Source: Haloarchaeobius litoreus
GTDB lineage: Archaea > Halobacteriota > Halobacteria > Halobacteriales > Natrialbaceae
Direction of reading: 5' to 3'
Assembly: GCF_024495425.1 (NCBI RefSeq)
Contig: NZ_JANHJR010000001.1
Coordinates: 930,001-994,000 of the forward strand
Length of the DNA: 64,000 bases
Below are positions 31,632-38,827 of the stretch, one piece after another. The notes beneath the pieces were generated by a model. It had not been told where the DNA came from. It saw only the letters and a program-made list of their open reading frames with translations, and did no database searches. The translations under genes were made by a program, and so were the position numbers. Positions within the stretch are counted from its first letter, which is position 1. Each line of letters begins with the position of its first letter.

Positions 31632-32717
31632 ATGGAGCGAGGGTCACCCGAGGCGTTCGCCGAGCAGGGAACGCTCGGGGTCGAGGAGGAGTTCTTCGTC
31701 GTCGACGAGGCCGGCCACCCGGTCTCGGGCAGTGACGAGCTGGTCTACGAGGGCGAGCCCCCAGAGCTGCTGGCCGACCGACTGGACCACGAGCTGTTCA
31801 AGACCGTCATCGAGACGCAGACGCCGAAGTCCGAGGGACTGGCGGAGGCCACGGAGAACGTCCACGCCGTGCGAGAGGCGCTGGTCGAGTACGCCACCGA
31901 GTACGACTTCCGGGTCGCGGCGGCGGGGCTGCACCCGGCCGCACGGTGGCGCGAGCTCGAACACGCCGAGAAGGAGCGCTACCGCGCCCAGCTCGAGCGC
32001 ATCCAGTACCCACAGCACCGGAACACCACCGCCGGGCTGCACGTCCACGTCGGCGTGGACGACCCCGACAAGGCGGTCTGGGTGGCGAACCGGATGCGCT
32101 GGCACCTTCCGGTGATGCTCGCGCTCTCGGCGAACTCGCCGTTCTGGAACGGCTACGACACCGGCCTCGCCTCGGCGCGGGCGAAGATATTCGAGGGGCT
32201 CCCCAACACGGGGATGCCGACCGCCTTCGCGGACTACGACGAGTTCGAGCGCTTCGAGAACCGGATGATAGACAGCGGCTCGATAAACGACCGAGGCGAG
32301 CTCTGGCACGACGTGCGGCCGCACTCCGGCCATGGCACCGTCGAGGTGCGAGCGCCGGACGCACAGGCCGACCCGGCAGTCGTCCTCGCGTTCGTCGAGT
32401 ACACGAAGGCGCTCGTGACCGACCTCTCCGAGCGGTACGAGGACCTGGCGGACCCCGCCGGCACCGACGGCTGCATGCGCCGCGAGGTGCTCGACGAGAA
32501 CAAGTGGCGGGCGCTCCGGTACGGCCACGACGCCTCGTTCGTCGAGCGCGAGGGCTCGCGCACGGTCGGCCTCGGCGAGGTCGTCGACAGGGAGTGCGAC
32601 CGGCTCGGCGTCACCGGAATCCGCGACGTGTACGAGGCCGACAGCGGGGCGACACGGCAGCGGCGCATCCTCGAGTCCGATGGCCTCGACGCCCTCTGTC
32701 GGGACCTCCTGCTGTGA
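31632..32717 (+). CDS. gshA: Glutamate-cysteine ligase, haloarchaeal type (GshA)
   Basis: The 361-residue protein resembles the YbdK/GCS2-like carboxylate-amine ligases: [15 protein letters not shown] near the N-terminus, [39 protein letters not shown], and [16 protein letters not shown]. Halophilic archaea make gamma-glutamylcysteine instead of glutathione, and this family provides the synthetase. It would support thiol redox control together with the Grx-TrxR fusion at 58174-59535. It appears monocistronic. Substrate is assigned from haloarchaeal physiology and could be another amine. Confidence 0.88.
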   Translation: MERGSPEAFAEQGTLGVEEEFFVVDEAGHPVSGSDELVYEGEPPELLADRLDHELFKTVIETQTPKSEGLAEATENVHAVREALVEYATEYDFRVAAAGLHPAARWRELEHAEKERYRAQLERIQYPQHRNTTAGLHVHVGVDDPDKAVWVANRMRWHLPVMLALSANSPFWNGYDTGLASARAKIFEGLPNTGMPTAFADYDEFERFENRMIDSGSINDRGELWHDVRPHSGHGTVEVRAPDAQADPAVVLAFVEYTKALVTDLSERYEDLADPAGTDGCMRREVLDENKWRALRYGHDASFVEREGSRTVGLGEVVDRECDRLGVTGIRDVYEADSGATRQRRILESDGLDALCRDLLL

Positions 32718-32746
32718 GCAATGGGTTTTTACCACTCCGAGGCTTG

Positions 32747-32765
32747 TGTCCTCCTGTAGAGGACA
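32747..32765. promoter_or_regulatory. Perfect palindrome at the start of a winged-helix gene
   Basis: TGTCCTC-CTGTA-GAGGACA has seven-base arms and a five-base spacer and its last A is the first base of the ATG at 32765. It lies 15-30 bases after a GTTTTTACC TATA-like element. It is well placed as an autoregulatory operator of the gene it touches. Confidence 0.5.
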
Positions 32766-33322
32766 TGTCTTCTGACGATACAGACCACGACGAGCACGTG
32801 ACCGACGACGACTTCGACGAACTCGACGACCGGTCGAGGCGAGACAGAGCCGTCGAAGGGTTCGACCAGGGCCTCGTCGACCTCCTCTCGTGGGTACTCG
32901 ACACCGAGACCCGCGCGAAGATCTACGTCTTCCTGCAGAAGCGCCCCGGCAGCACGAGCGAGGAGATCGCCCAGGGCACGGGCCTGTACCCCTCCACCGT
33001 CCGGGAGGCCCTCGCGGAGCTCCACGACGAGGAGAAGGTCGAACGCGAGAAGCGCGAGAGCGCCGGCGCGGGCAACAACCCGTACGAGTACACGGCCATC
33101 GCGCCGAGCGAGCTCGTCGGCGGTGTCGTCGGACAGGTCCAGGAGGAGCTGAACACCGTCTTCAACCTCGACAAGGTGCTCGAAGGTGAGCGACGGACCG
33201 AGGACAGCACCGCCGAGCCGGTCACCATCACCGTCGAGGAGGTTTCCGACGCCGACGAGGACGACGCCGACGAGGACGACGAGGGTTCCGCGGCGGACGA
33301 CGGCCAGCCCACCTCGGAGTAG
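32765..33322 (+). CDS. Winged-helix transcription regulator
   Basis: The 185-residue protein has an acidic N-terminus (MSSDDTDHDEHVTDDD), then a winged helix: VLDTETRAKIYVFLQKRPGS, TSEEIAQGTGLYPSTVREAL, AELHDEEKVEREKRES. The GNNPYEYTAIAPSELVGG segment is the wing and linker. A long acidic tail (DADEDDADEDDEGS) follows. It belongs to a common haloarchaeal HTH group of unknown regulon. The palindrome overlapping its start codon suggests self-control. Neighbours gshA and coaD are on the same strand but separated by gaps. Confidence 0.85.
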   Translation: MSSDDTDHDEHVTDDDFDELDDRSRRDRAVEGFDQGLVDLLSWVLDTETRAKIYVFLQKRPGSTSEEIAQGTGLYPSTVREALAELHDEEKVEREKRESAGAGNNPYEYTAIAPSELVGGVVGQVQEELNTVFNLDKVLEGERRTEDSTAEPVTITVEEVSDADEDDADEDDEGSAADDGQPTSE

Positions 33323-33362
33323 CTCTCGGCGGGCGGTAACCCGCGGTTTCGACTCTTTTATT

Positions 33363-33386
33363 GCACGGGCCGGCTTTGGCCCGTGC
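33363..33386. promoter_or_regulatory. Nine-base-arm palindrome directly before coaD
   Basis: GCACGGGCC (33363-33371) and GGCCCGTGC (33378-33386) are exact inverted copies separated by GGCTTT, ending immediately before the coaD ATG. A TTTTATT box abuts the left arm. If transcription is leaderless, the palindrome lies between TATA box and start and acts as a DNA operator; otherwise it is a strong hairpin next to the start codon. Confidence 0.6.
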
Positions 33387-33875
33387 ATGAAGGTCGCGCT
33401 GGGCGGGACGTTCGACCCGGTGCACGACGGCCACCGTGCACTGTTCGAGCGAGCGTTCGAACTCGGTGACGTGACAGTCGGGCTCACGAGCGACGAGCTC
33501 GCCCCGAAGACGCGCAACGTCGACCGGTACGTCAGACCCTACGACGAACGAAAGGCGGCTCTGGAACGCGAGCTCGACCGCCTCGCCGGGGAGCACGACC
33601 GCAGCTACGAGGTCCGCGAGCTGACCGAACCGACGGGCATCGCCACCGAACCACAGTTCGACTACCTCGTCGTCTCCCCCGAGACGCGCGACGGCGGCGA
33701 GATGGTCAACGAGGTCCGACGCGAGCGCGGCCACGACCCCCTCACCGTCGAGGTCGTCGACCACGTCTACGCCGAGGACGGCGAGGTCATCTCCAGCACC
33801 CGCATCGTCCAGGGCGAGATCGACGAGCACGGGAACCTCACGCCAGGCCGCGACGGCCGGGACGCGACACGCTAG
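33387..33875 (+). CDS. coaD: Phosphopantetheine adenylyltransferase, archaeal type
   Basis: The 162-residue enzyme carries the nucleotidyltransferase signature GGTFDPVHDGHRALFERAF at residues 6-24, including the HxGH-like HDGH, and a later SSTRI motif (ISSTRIVQGEID). It adds AMP to 4'-phosphopantetheine to make dephospho-CoA. VTVGLTSDELAPKTRN and EPQFDYLVVSPETRDGG fit the archaeal CoaD form. The palindrome touching its start codon suggests dedicated regulation of CoA synthesis. It is followed directly by a convergent TFB-like gene. Confidence 0.93.
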   Translation: MKVALGGTFDPVHDGHRALFERAFELGDVTVGLTSDELAPKTRNVDRYVRPYDERKAALERELDRLAGEHDRSYEVRELTEPTGIATEPQFDYLVVSPETRDGGEMVNEVRRERGHDPLTVEVVDHVYAEDGEVISSTRIVQGEIDEHGNLTPGRDGRDATR

Positions 33876-34211
33876 TTACCAGGTCGGCGGCTGGAGTCCG
33901 GCCGATTCGAGCACGTCCTTCCACCGTTGCTGGATGGACAGGCGCGATACATCCGCAGCCTCGGCCACCTCGGTCTGACTCCGGCCGTCGCTCGCCACCA
34001 GCGCGCCGGCGTAGAGGCTCGCAGCCATCGCCGGCCCCTTCGACCGGTCCGACTCCGGGACCGACGACAGGAACATGTCCACCGCGTACGAGCGTGCGTC
34101 GGCGCTCAGGTCGAGCCGGTCGGCGGCGGCCTCCATCTCGGCCAGCCACTCCTCGTTCTCGACCTGGTCCCGTGCGCTGTACATGCCCGGTCGTAGCGCG
34201 TTCTCGTACAT
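33876..34211 (-). CDS. Short TFB-like protein with a single cyclin-type repeat
   Basis: The 111-residue protein (MYENALRPGMYSARDQVENE) has the helical pattern of one TFIIB cyclin repeat: EAAADRLDLSADARSYAVDM, SKGPAMAASLYAGALVASDG, then RSQTEVAEAADVSRLSIQQRW, the last resembling the TFB DNA-binding helix-turn-helix. It lacks the zinc ribbon and the second repeat of a normal TFB. It could be a specialised regulator or TFB modulator. It abuts coaD and lies 60 bases from the tRNA-Leu gene on the other strand. Confidence 0.75.
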   Translation of the reverse strand: MYENALRPGMYSARDQVENEEWLAEMEAAADRLDLSADARSYAVDMFLSSVPESDRSKGPAMAASLYAGALVASDGRSQTEVAEAADVSRLSIQQRWKDVLESAGLQPPTW

Positions 34212-34271
34212 AAATGGCCTGCCGTCGGAACCCGACAGGTTCATACAGCCCTCGGGTGAAATTCGGGCCGA

Positions 34272-34355
34272 GCGCGGGTAGCCAAGCCAGGAAACGGCGC
34301 AGCGCTTAGGACGCTGTCCCGAAGGGGTCCGCCGGTTCAAATCCGGTCCCGCGCA
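34272..34355 (+). tRNA. tRNA-Leu (anticodon UAG)
   Basis: The acceptor stem GCGCGGG (34272-34278) pairs with CCCGCGC (34348-34354), followed by discriminator A. The anticodon arm AGCGCTTAGGACGCT holds a seven-base loop with TAG, which reads CUA/CUN leucine codons. The long variable arm (GTCCCGAAGGGGTC region) and the T-arm GGTTCAAATCC fit tRNA-Leu. CCA is not encoded. The 3' half serves as a repeated sequence downstream. Confidence 0.9.
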
Positions 34356-34719
34356 CTGAGCGAGGGAGCGCAGCGACCGAGCGAGGGAGCAGGACCGGAT
34401 TCTGAACCAGGGAGCGAACGAAGTGAGCGACCGTGGTTCAAATCCGGTCCCGCGCATGCCGTCTCGAACGCCAGTGAGAGACGTGTATGCGCCCCGAACG
34501 GATTTGAGGTGGACCAAGGTTCTGCGCCGGGAGCGCAGGTTCTCTGGCGTGGTTCGACTCCGGTCCGGCACGGACCGGAAAAACGGCGCGAGAGCTCTCA
34601 CCGAGTCCGGATTATGTGAGAACAGATTTCCCATACATACCTTAATATTCAAAAACAAATCGGCATAAAATGCGCGATTGGCCAACAGGCATTAATACCC
34701 GAACGGCCATGTCCCGCGT
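34356..34719 (+). other. Gene-free stretch with repeats of the tRNA-Leu tail
   Basis: No ORF is supported over these 364 bases. After GAGCGAGGGAGC repeats (34358-34390) lies an inverted imperfect copy of the T-arm (34391-34408), the exact tail copy at 34435-34456, and a weaker T-arm-like GGTTCGACTCCGGTCC at about 34554-34569. The right end holds the pilin promoter with CATTAATAC about 26 bases before its ATG. Confidence 0.6.
34435..34456 (+). repeat. Exact 22-base copy of the tRNA-Leu 3' end
   Basis: The last 22 bases of the tRNA gene (34334-34355, T-arm to discriminator) recur here without the rest of a tRNA. Integrases that use tRNA 3' ends leave such direct repeats as att sites. The unit between them is only about 80 bases, so an element has been excised, decayed, or never inserted in this copy. 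Confidence 0.65.
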
Positions 34720-35220
34720 ATGAGAGGGCAACGGGGGGTTTCGTCGGTGGTGGCGACGGTACTCCTCATCGCAGTGGTGCTGGTGGTCGCGGTGGCGGCG
34801 GCGAACTTCGCGCTGAGCTTCGCGGACAGCACGCAGGAGCCAGCACCGCAGGTCCACGCGTCGATGGACCCGATCGAATCGAGCGACGGCTACCTGAACA
34901 TCACCAAGAACGGCGGTGACGACGTGCGGGTGTCGGAGCTGGAGATTCAGATCCGGAACGCGAGCGGTGGCGGGACGGTTCGGCTTGTGGACCTGCCAGC
35001 GTCGGGTGGGCTCGTGGGTTCGAACTTCGAGGGCGACGGGAGCATGGTTGATAACGGGAGCGGTGTTATCGTGAACAGCCCCGCGAACGTCGAGTGGACC
35101 GCCGGCGACGAGATCGGCGTCAGGCTGTCGGACGCCAAGTCGGGCGACCGCATCGTCGTGCGAATCATCCACCCCGAGACGGACAGTATCGTCTGGGAGG
35201 ATACCGTGACGGTGTCGTAG
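34720..35220 (+). CDS. Archaeal type IV pilin
   Basis: The 166-residue precursor begins RGQRGVSSVVATVLLIAVVL. The basic leader, the cleavage site before VSS and the hydrophobic helix are the archaeal prepilin signature (pilin N-terminal domain). A beta-rich body follows (RVSELEIQIRNASGG, AGDEIGVRLSDAKSG, IVVRIIHPETDSIVWEDT). After cleavage by the prepilin peptidase it would join an adhesion pilus. A TATA element CATTAATAC lies at the right distance for a leaderless message. No pilus ATPase gene is nearby. Confidence 0.9.
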   Translation: MRGQRGVSSVVATVLLIAVVLVVAVAAANFALSFADSTQEPAPQVHASMDPIESSDGYLNITKNGGDDVRVSELEIQIRNASGGGTVRLVDLPASGGLVGSNFEGDGSMVDNGSGVIVNSPANVEWTAGDEIGVRLSDAKSGDRIVVRIIHPETDSIVWEDTVTVS

Positions 35221-35282
35221 CTGACACATCGACCGAGTCGACCCCGCAAACCTTTTTCATACCGGCTTTGTTGTCTTTCCCA

Positions 35283-36095
35283 ATGGCGAACATGGCAGCG
35301 TTGTTCGGCGAGATACTGTCGGACGTCGATACGGTGGTGCTCTTCTCACCGAGCGGGTCCTACTACGAGCGGTTCGCGGAGGAGGAGGACCTCGACGTAC
35401 TCGTGGTCGGGACCGAGAACGCGGTCGGGGCCGACGCGTTCGTCGAGCTCCCGCTGGAGTTCGAGAACATCGCCCAGCGGGTGCACTTCGGGCTGGAGGG
35501 CGCGATGGAGGCGGGCTACATCGACGACGGCGACGTGTTGCTCTGTGCGACGAACGTGTTCGAGGGGAGCATCGACACGGTATCGCGGGTGCGCGCCGAA
35601 GCCTCGGACACCTCGGGCGTGTACGACCTGTTCTCCAGTTCGCGTGCCGACCCGGCCGTCATCAAGGACGTGCTAGAACTGGCCGTCGAGCTCGGCAAGA
35701 AGGGACAGAAGGGCAAGCCCGTCGGCGCGCTGTTCGTCGTCGGCGACGCCGGGAAGGTGATGAACAAGTCGCGGCCGCTGTCGTACAACCCGTTCGAGAA
35801 GTCCCACGTCCACGTCGGCGACCCCATCGTGAACGTGATGCTGAAGGAGTTCTCGCGGCTGGACGGCGCGTTCGTCATCTCCGACTCGGGCAAGATCGTC
35901 TCGGCGTACCGGTATCTGGAGCCGTCGGCCGAGGGCGTGGACATCCCGAAGGGCCTCGGCGCGCGCCACATGGCTGCCGGTGCCATCACCCGGGACACGA
36001 ACGCGACGGCCATCGTGCTCTCCGAGAGCGACGGGCTGGTGCGGGCGTTCAAGAACGGCGAACTGTTGCTGGAGATCGACCCGGAGGACTACTGA
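35283..36095 (+). CDS. dacZ: Diadenylate cyclase DacZ
   Basis: DacZ makes the second messenger c-di-AMP from two ATP. The 270-residue protein holds the DisA_N/DAC active-site motifs: DGAFVISDSG near residue 194 and GARHMAAGAIT near residues 226-236, the DGA and RHR-type pair. An N-terminal alpha/beta domain (DVDTVVLFSPSGSYYERFAE) is typical of the archaeal form. It is followed after two bases by an MscS-like channel gene. Haloarchaeal c-di-AMP is linked to osmoregulation in the literature, which fits that neighbour. Confidence 0.93.
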   Translation: MANMAALFGEILSDVDTVVLFSPSGSYYERFAEEEDLDVLVVGTENAVGADAFVELPLEFENIAQRVHFGLEGAMEAGYIDDGDVLLCATNVFEGSIDTVSRVRAEASDTSGVYDLFSSSRADPAVIKDVLELAVELGKKGQKGKPVGALFVVGDAGKVMNKSRPLSYNPFEKSHVHVGDPIVNVMLKEFSRLDGAFVISDSGKIVSAYRYLEPSAEGVDIPKGLGARHMAAGAITRDTNATAIVLSESDGLVRAFKNGELLLEIDPEDY

Positions 36096-36097
36096 GG

Positions 36098-36937
36098 ATG
36101 ACTCTGCTCGGTGGGCTGTGGTGGCTCTCACAGCAGACGAACGCGACGGCCGACGGGGCCACGCCAGGCGTCCCGACGTGGGAGGCGCTCATCAACGAAC
36201 CGCTCGTTCGCGCCGCAGTCGTGCTGTTTCTCGGCATCGTCCTCGGTATCGTCGTCGGCAAGCTGAACCGTCGCCTGCTGAAGGCCGCGGGCGTCCCGGA
36301 GATGGTCGAGGGCACGCCGTTCGAGAGCAGCGCGCGGAGCCTCGGCAGTTCGACGGTCGACATCGTCGCCCGGCTGAGCGCGTGGTTCACCTACGGTATC
36401 GCGGCGCTGGCGGCGGTCCACGTGGCGAACATCGTTCGGACCGACCAGTTCTGGCTGGGCGTCGTCCGCTTCATCCCGGACGTGTTCGTCGCCGCGCTCG
36501 TGCTCATCGTCGGCTTCGTCGTCGCTGACAAGGCCGAACTCGTCGTCTCAGAGCGCCTCCGTGGCGTCAAACTGCCCGAGGTGAACCTGCTCCCACGGGT
36601 CGTGAAGTACAGCGTCATCTTCGTCGCGTTCCTCGTCGCGCTCGCCCAGCTCGGCGTGCACATGCTCGCGCTGCTCGTGCTGTTCGCGGGCTACCTGTTC
36701 GCGCTCATCTTCCTCGGCGGGCTGGCGTTCCGCGACCTGCTCCGGTCGAGTGCGGCCGGCGTCTACCTGCTGCTCGACCAGCCGTACGGCATCGGCGACC
36801 AGATCGAGATCGACGGCCACGAGGGCGTCGTCCAGGAGGTCGACCTGTTCGTCACGCAGATCGAGTCCGACGGCCGGGAGTACATCGTCCCGAACCACCG
36901 CGTGTTCAAGACCGGCGTCGTCCGGGTGCGGGAGTAG
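36098..36937 (+). CDS. MscS-family small-conductance mechanosensitive channel
   Basis: The 279-residue protein has four to five TM helices (AAVVLFLGIVLGIVVGKL, VFVAALVLIVGFVVADK, VVKYSVIFVAFLVALAQL, MLALLVLFAGYLFALIFLG). The pore-like segment LAFRDLLRSSAAGVYLLLD precedes the beta domain YGIGDQIEIDGHEGVVQEVD and YIVPNHRVFKTGVV. The order matches MscS-type channels. The gene starts two bases after dacZ, so channel and c-di-AMP synthase are probably co-expressed. Regulation of the channel by c-di-AMP is an inference. Confidence 0.9.
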   Translation: MTLLGGLWWLSQQTNATADGATPGVPTWEALINEPLVRAAVVLFLGIVLGIVVGKLNRRLLKAAGVPEMVEGTPFESSARSLGSSTVDIVARLSAWFTYGIAALAAVHVANIVRTDQFWLGVVRFIPDVFVAALVLIVGFVVADKAELVVSERLRGVKLPEVNLLPRVVKYSVIFVAFLVALAQLGVHMLALLVLFAGYLFALIFLGGLAFRDLLRSSAAGVYLLLDQPYGIGDQIEIDGHEGVVQEVDLFVTQIESDGREYIVPNHRVFKTGVVRVRE

Positions 36938-36969
36938 TCGTCGATTCTCGCGGGCTCTCCGGTCGCCAG

Positions 36970-37491
36970 TCAGTCGTCCGCCAGCTCCTCGCTCGACATC
37001 GGTCGGGCGGGCACGCCGGCGACGGTCTCGCCGGGCGGCACGTCCTCGGTGACCAGCGAGTTCGCGGCCACCTGCGCCCCCTCGCCGATCTCGACCCCGG
37101 GGAGCACGATGGCACCCGCGCCGATCATCGCCCGGTCGCCGAGCACCACGTCGCCGACCCGGTACTCCGCCTGCAGGAACTCGTGACAGAGCAGGGTCGC
37201 GTCGTAGCCCACGATGACGTGGTCGCCGAGCGTGATGTGCTCCGGCCAGAACACGTCCGGTGTCGCCTCCAGCCCCCAGGAGACGCCCTCACCGACCGTG
37301 ATGCCGAGCCGACGCATGAGCCAGTTCTTCAGCCGCAGGCTCGGCGAGACGCGGATCAGCCAGATGAGGACGTAGTTGAACGCGACGCGCGGCGGCGACT
37401 TCGCGTCCGGCCAGTGCTGGAGGGAGTTGCGCGGACCGGTCGTCGGGTGCGACGTGACCCGTGCATGCCGACCGTCGGTGTCGTCGCTCAC
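36970..37491 (-). CDS. Left-handed beta-helix acyltransferase
   Basis: The 173-residue protein contains hexapeptide repeats (ITLGDHVIVGYDATLLCHEF, VGDVVLGDRAMIGAGAIVLP, GVEIGEGAQVAANSLVTEDV) ending PPGETVAGVPARP, the classic end of the NodL/LacA-type acetyltransferase coil. An N-terminal part (VAFNYVLIWLIRVSPSLRLK) is amphipathic and may associate with membrane. Substrate is probably a sugar or polyisoprenoid-linked moiety but cannot be read. It is divergent from the GNAT gene. Confidence 0.88.
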   Translation of the reverse strand: MSDDTDGRHARVTSHPTTGPRNSLQHWPDAKSPPRVAFNYVLIWLIRVSPSLRLKNWLMRRLGITVGEGVSWGLEATPDVFWPEHITLGDHVIVGYDATLLCHEFLQAEYRVGDVVLGDRAMIGAGAIVLPGVEIGEGAQVAANSLVTEDVPPGETVAGVPARPMSSEELADD

Positions 37492-37677
37492 GACCAGCCG
37501 TAGTCGGGCAGGGGTATTGAAACCGGTTGGTCCCCGGTCGATCGCGTCGGAACCGGCTGGTTTCCAGACGGCATCGTGTGTCTAACAGGTTGTTACCAGT
37601 TCGATTCGGCTGCCTACCGGGACGATACCGTGTCGGTACCAAATAGCCGAACCCGCGAACGGGCCACCAGAACGCCG

Positions 37678-38826
37678 ATGTCACGACCGCCGACGCAGAC
37701 CGGGCAGACGACCCTCCAGAAGCAGGAGTCGGAGTACCAGGTCAGGGGGTACCGACCGGACGACCGCGAGTCGTTCCTGTCCCTGTACGAATCAGTCTGG
37801 GAACGAGGACAGACCGAAGCGTGGTTCGAGTGGCGCTTCGAGGCGAACCCGTACGACGACGGCGTGGAGATGGTCGTCGTCGAACGGGACGGAGAACTCG
37901 TCGGGGCCGAGCCGTGTCTGCCGTTCCGTCTCGGTGCGGGGGGAACGCGGGTGTCGGTGCTCCAGCCGGCGGACTGGATCGTCCATCCGGACCACCGTCG
38001 CCGGGGGCTGTTCACCCGGATGACGGAACGGACGCTGGACCGACACGAGCGGAGTCGCTACGACCTCTACTACAACTTCCCGACGGACGTACTGCTGCCC
38101 GGCCTGGACTCGTTCGGCTGGCGGGTCGTCGGGGAACGGCCGACGTACTACCGCATCGAGCGGCCGGCGCGGCTCGTCGACGCGAAAGCCGACGGGGGAC
38201 TCCCCCGGCATGTGGCGAAGCTCGCGTCGCCGCTGTCGCGACTCCAGCTCCGAGTCAGGGACAAGCTGGCGTCCGTGCCGGACGACATCACGGTCGAGCG
38301 GTACGACGAGGTGCCGAGCCGACTGTTCACCACACTCTACCGGACGGGAGCACCCTCGAAACTCCACGTCGCCCGGGACGAGGCGTTCTACGACTGGCGA
38401 TTCGAGAACCCCGCCTGGGAGTCGACGGCCTTCGTCGCCCGGCGTGACGGGCGGCCCGTCGGTGGTCTGGTCGCCTGTCGGGAGGTGCTGAAGGGAGTGA
38501 CCTGTACCCGCATCGTCGACGTGCAGCCGATGGACCCGGACGGGGACCGGACGGGCGTGTACGCGGCGCTCGTCGAGGCGGTACTCTCAGACGACACCGC
38601 GACGGACGTGTACAAGGTCGAGGGCGACGTGCTCCCCACGCAGGTCCTCACCGGCTGTGGGTTCTGGAGCGACGCGAGGTTCCCGTTGTCGAAACTGGGC
38701 CGGCGGACGGTCCACGTGGTGAGACCGACGGGATCGCCCGGCGGTGACCGCTGGCGTCTCGGCGGTCGTGACCCGACCGACCCCGACCACTGGGTACTCT
38801 CGCTCGCCGGTCAGGATATCGCCTGA
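37678..38826 (+). CDS. GNAT-family N-acyltransferase (two-domain)
   Basis: The start is ATG 37678 (MSRPPTQTGQTTLQKQESEY). Residues about 20-150 form an acetyltransferase domain: VRGYRPDDRESFLSLYESVW, VVVERDGELVGAEPCLPF and the CoA-binding HPDHRRRGLFTRMTERTLDR. A second region (FYDWRFENPAWESTAFVARR, GGLVACREVLKGVTCTRIVD) is a repeat of the fold or a related C-terminal domain, as in two-domain GNAT proteins of haloarchaea. Acceptor substrate unknown. Its stop lies one base from the end of the convergent trkH. Confidence 0.85.
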   Translation: MSRPPTQTGQTTLQKQESEYQVRGYRPDDRESFLSLYESVWERGQTEAWFEWRFEANPYDDGVEMVVVERDGELVGAEPCLPFRLGAGGTRVSVLQPADWIVHPDHRRRGLFTRMTERTLDRHERSRYDLYYNFPTDVLLPGLDSFGWRVVGERPTYYRIERPARLVDAKADGGLPRHVAKLASPLSRLQLRVRDKLASVPDDITVERYDEVPSRLFTTLYRTGAPSKLHVARDEAFYDWRFENPAWESTAFVARRDGRPVGGLVACREVLKGVTCTRIVDVQPMDPDGDRTGVYAALVEAVLSDDTATDVYKVEGDVLPTQVLTGCGFWSDARFPLSKLGRRTVHVVRPTGSPGGDRWRLGGRDPTDPDHWVLSLAGQDIA

Positions 38827-38827
38827 G

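Noticed and set aside
34435-34569. Possible second tRNA gene
   Set aside because: Only the T-arm and 3' acceptor tail are present; no D-arm, anticodon arm or 5' acceptor half.
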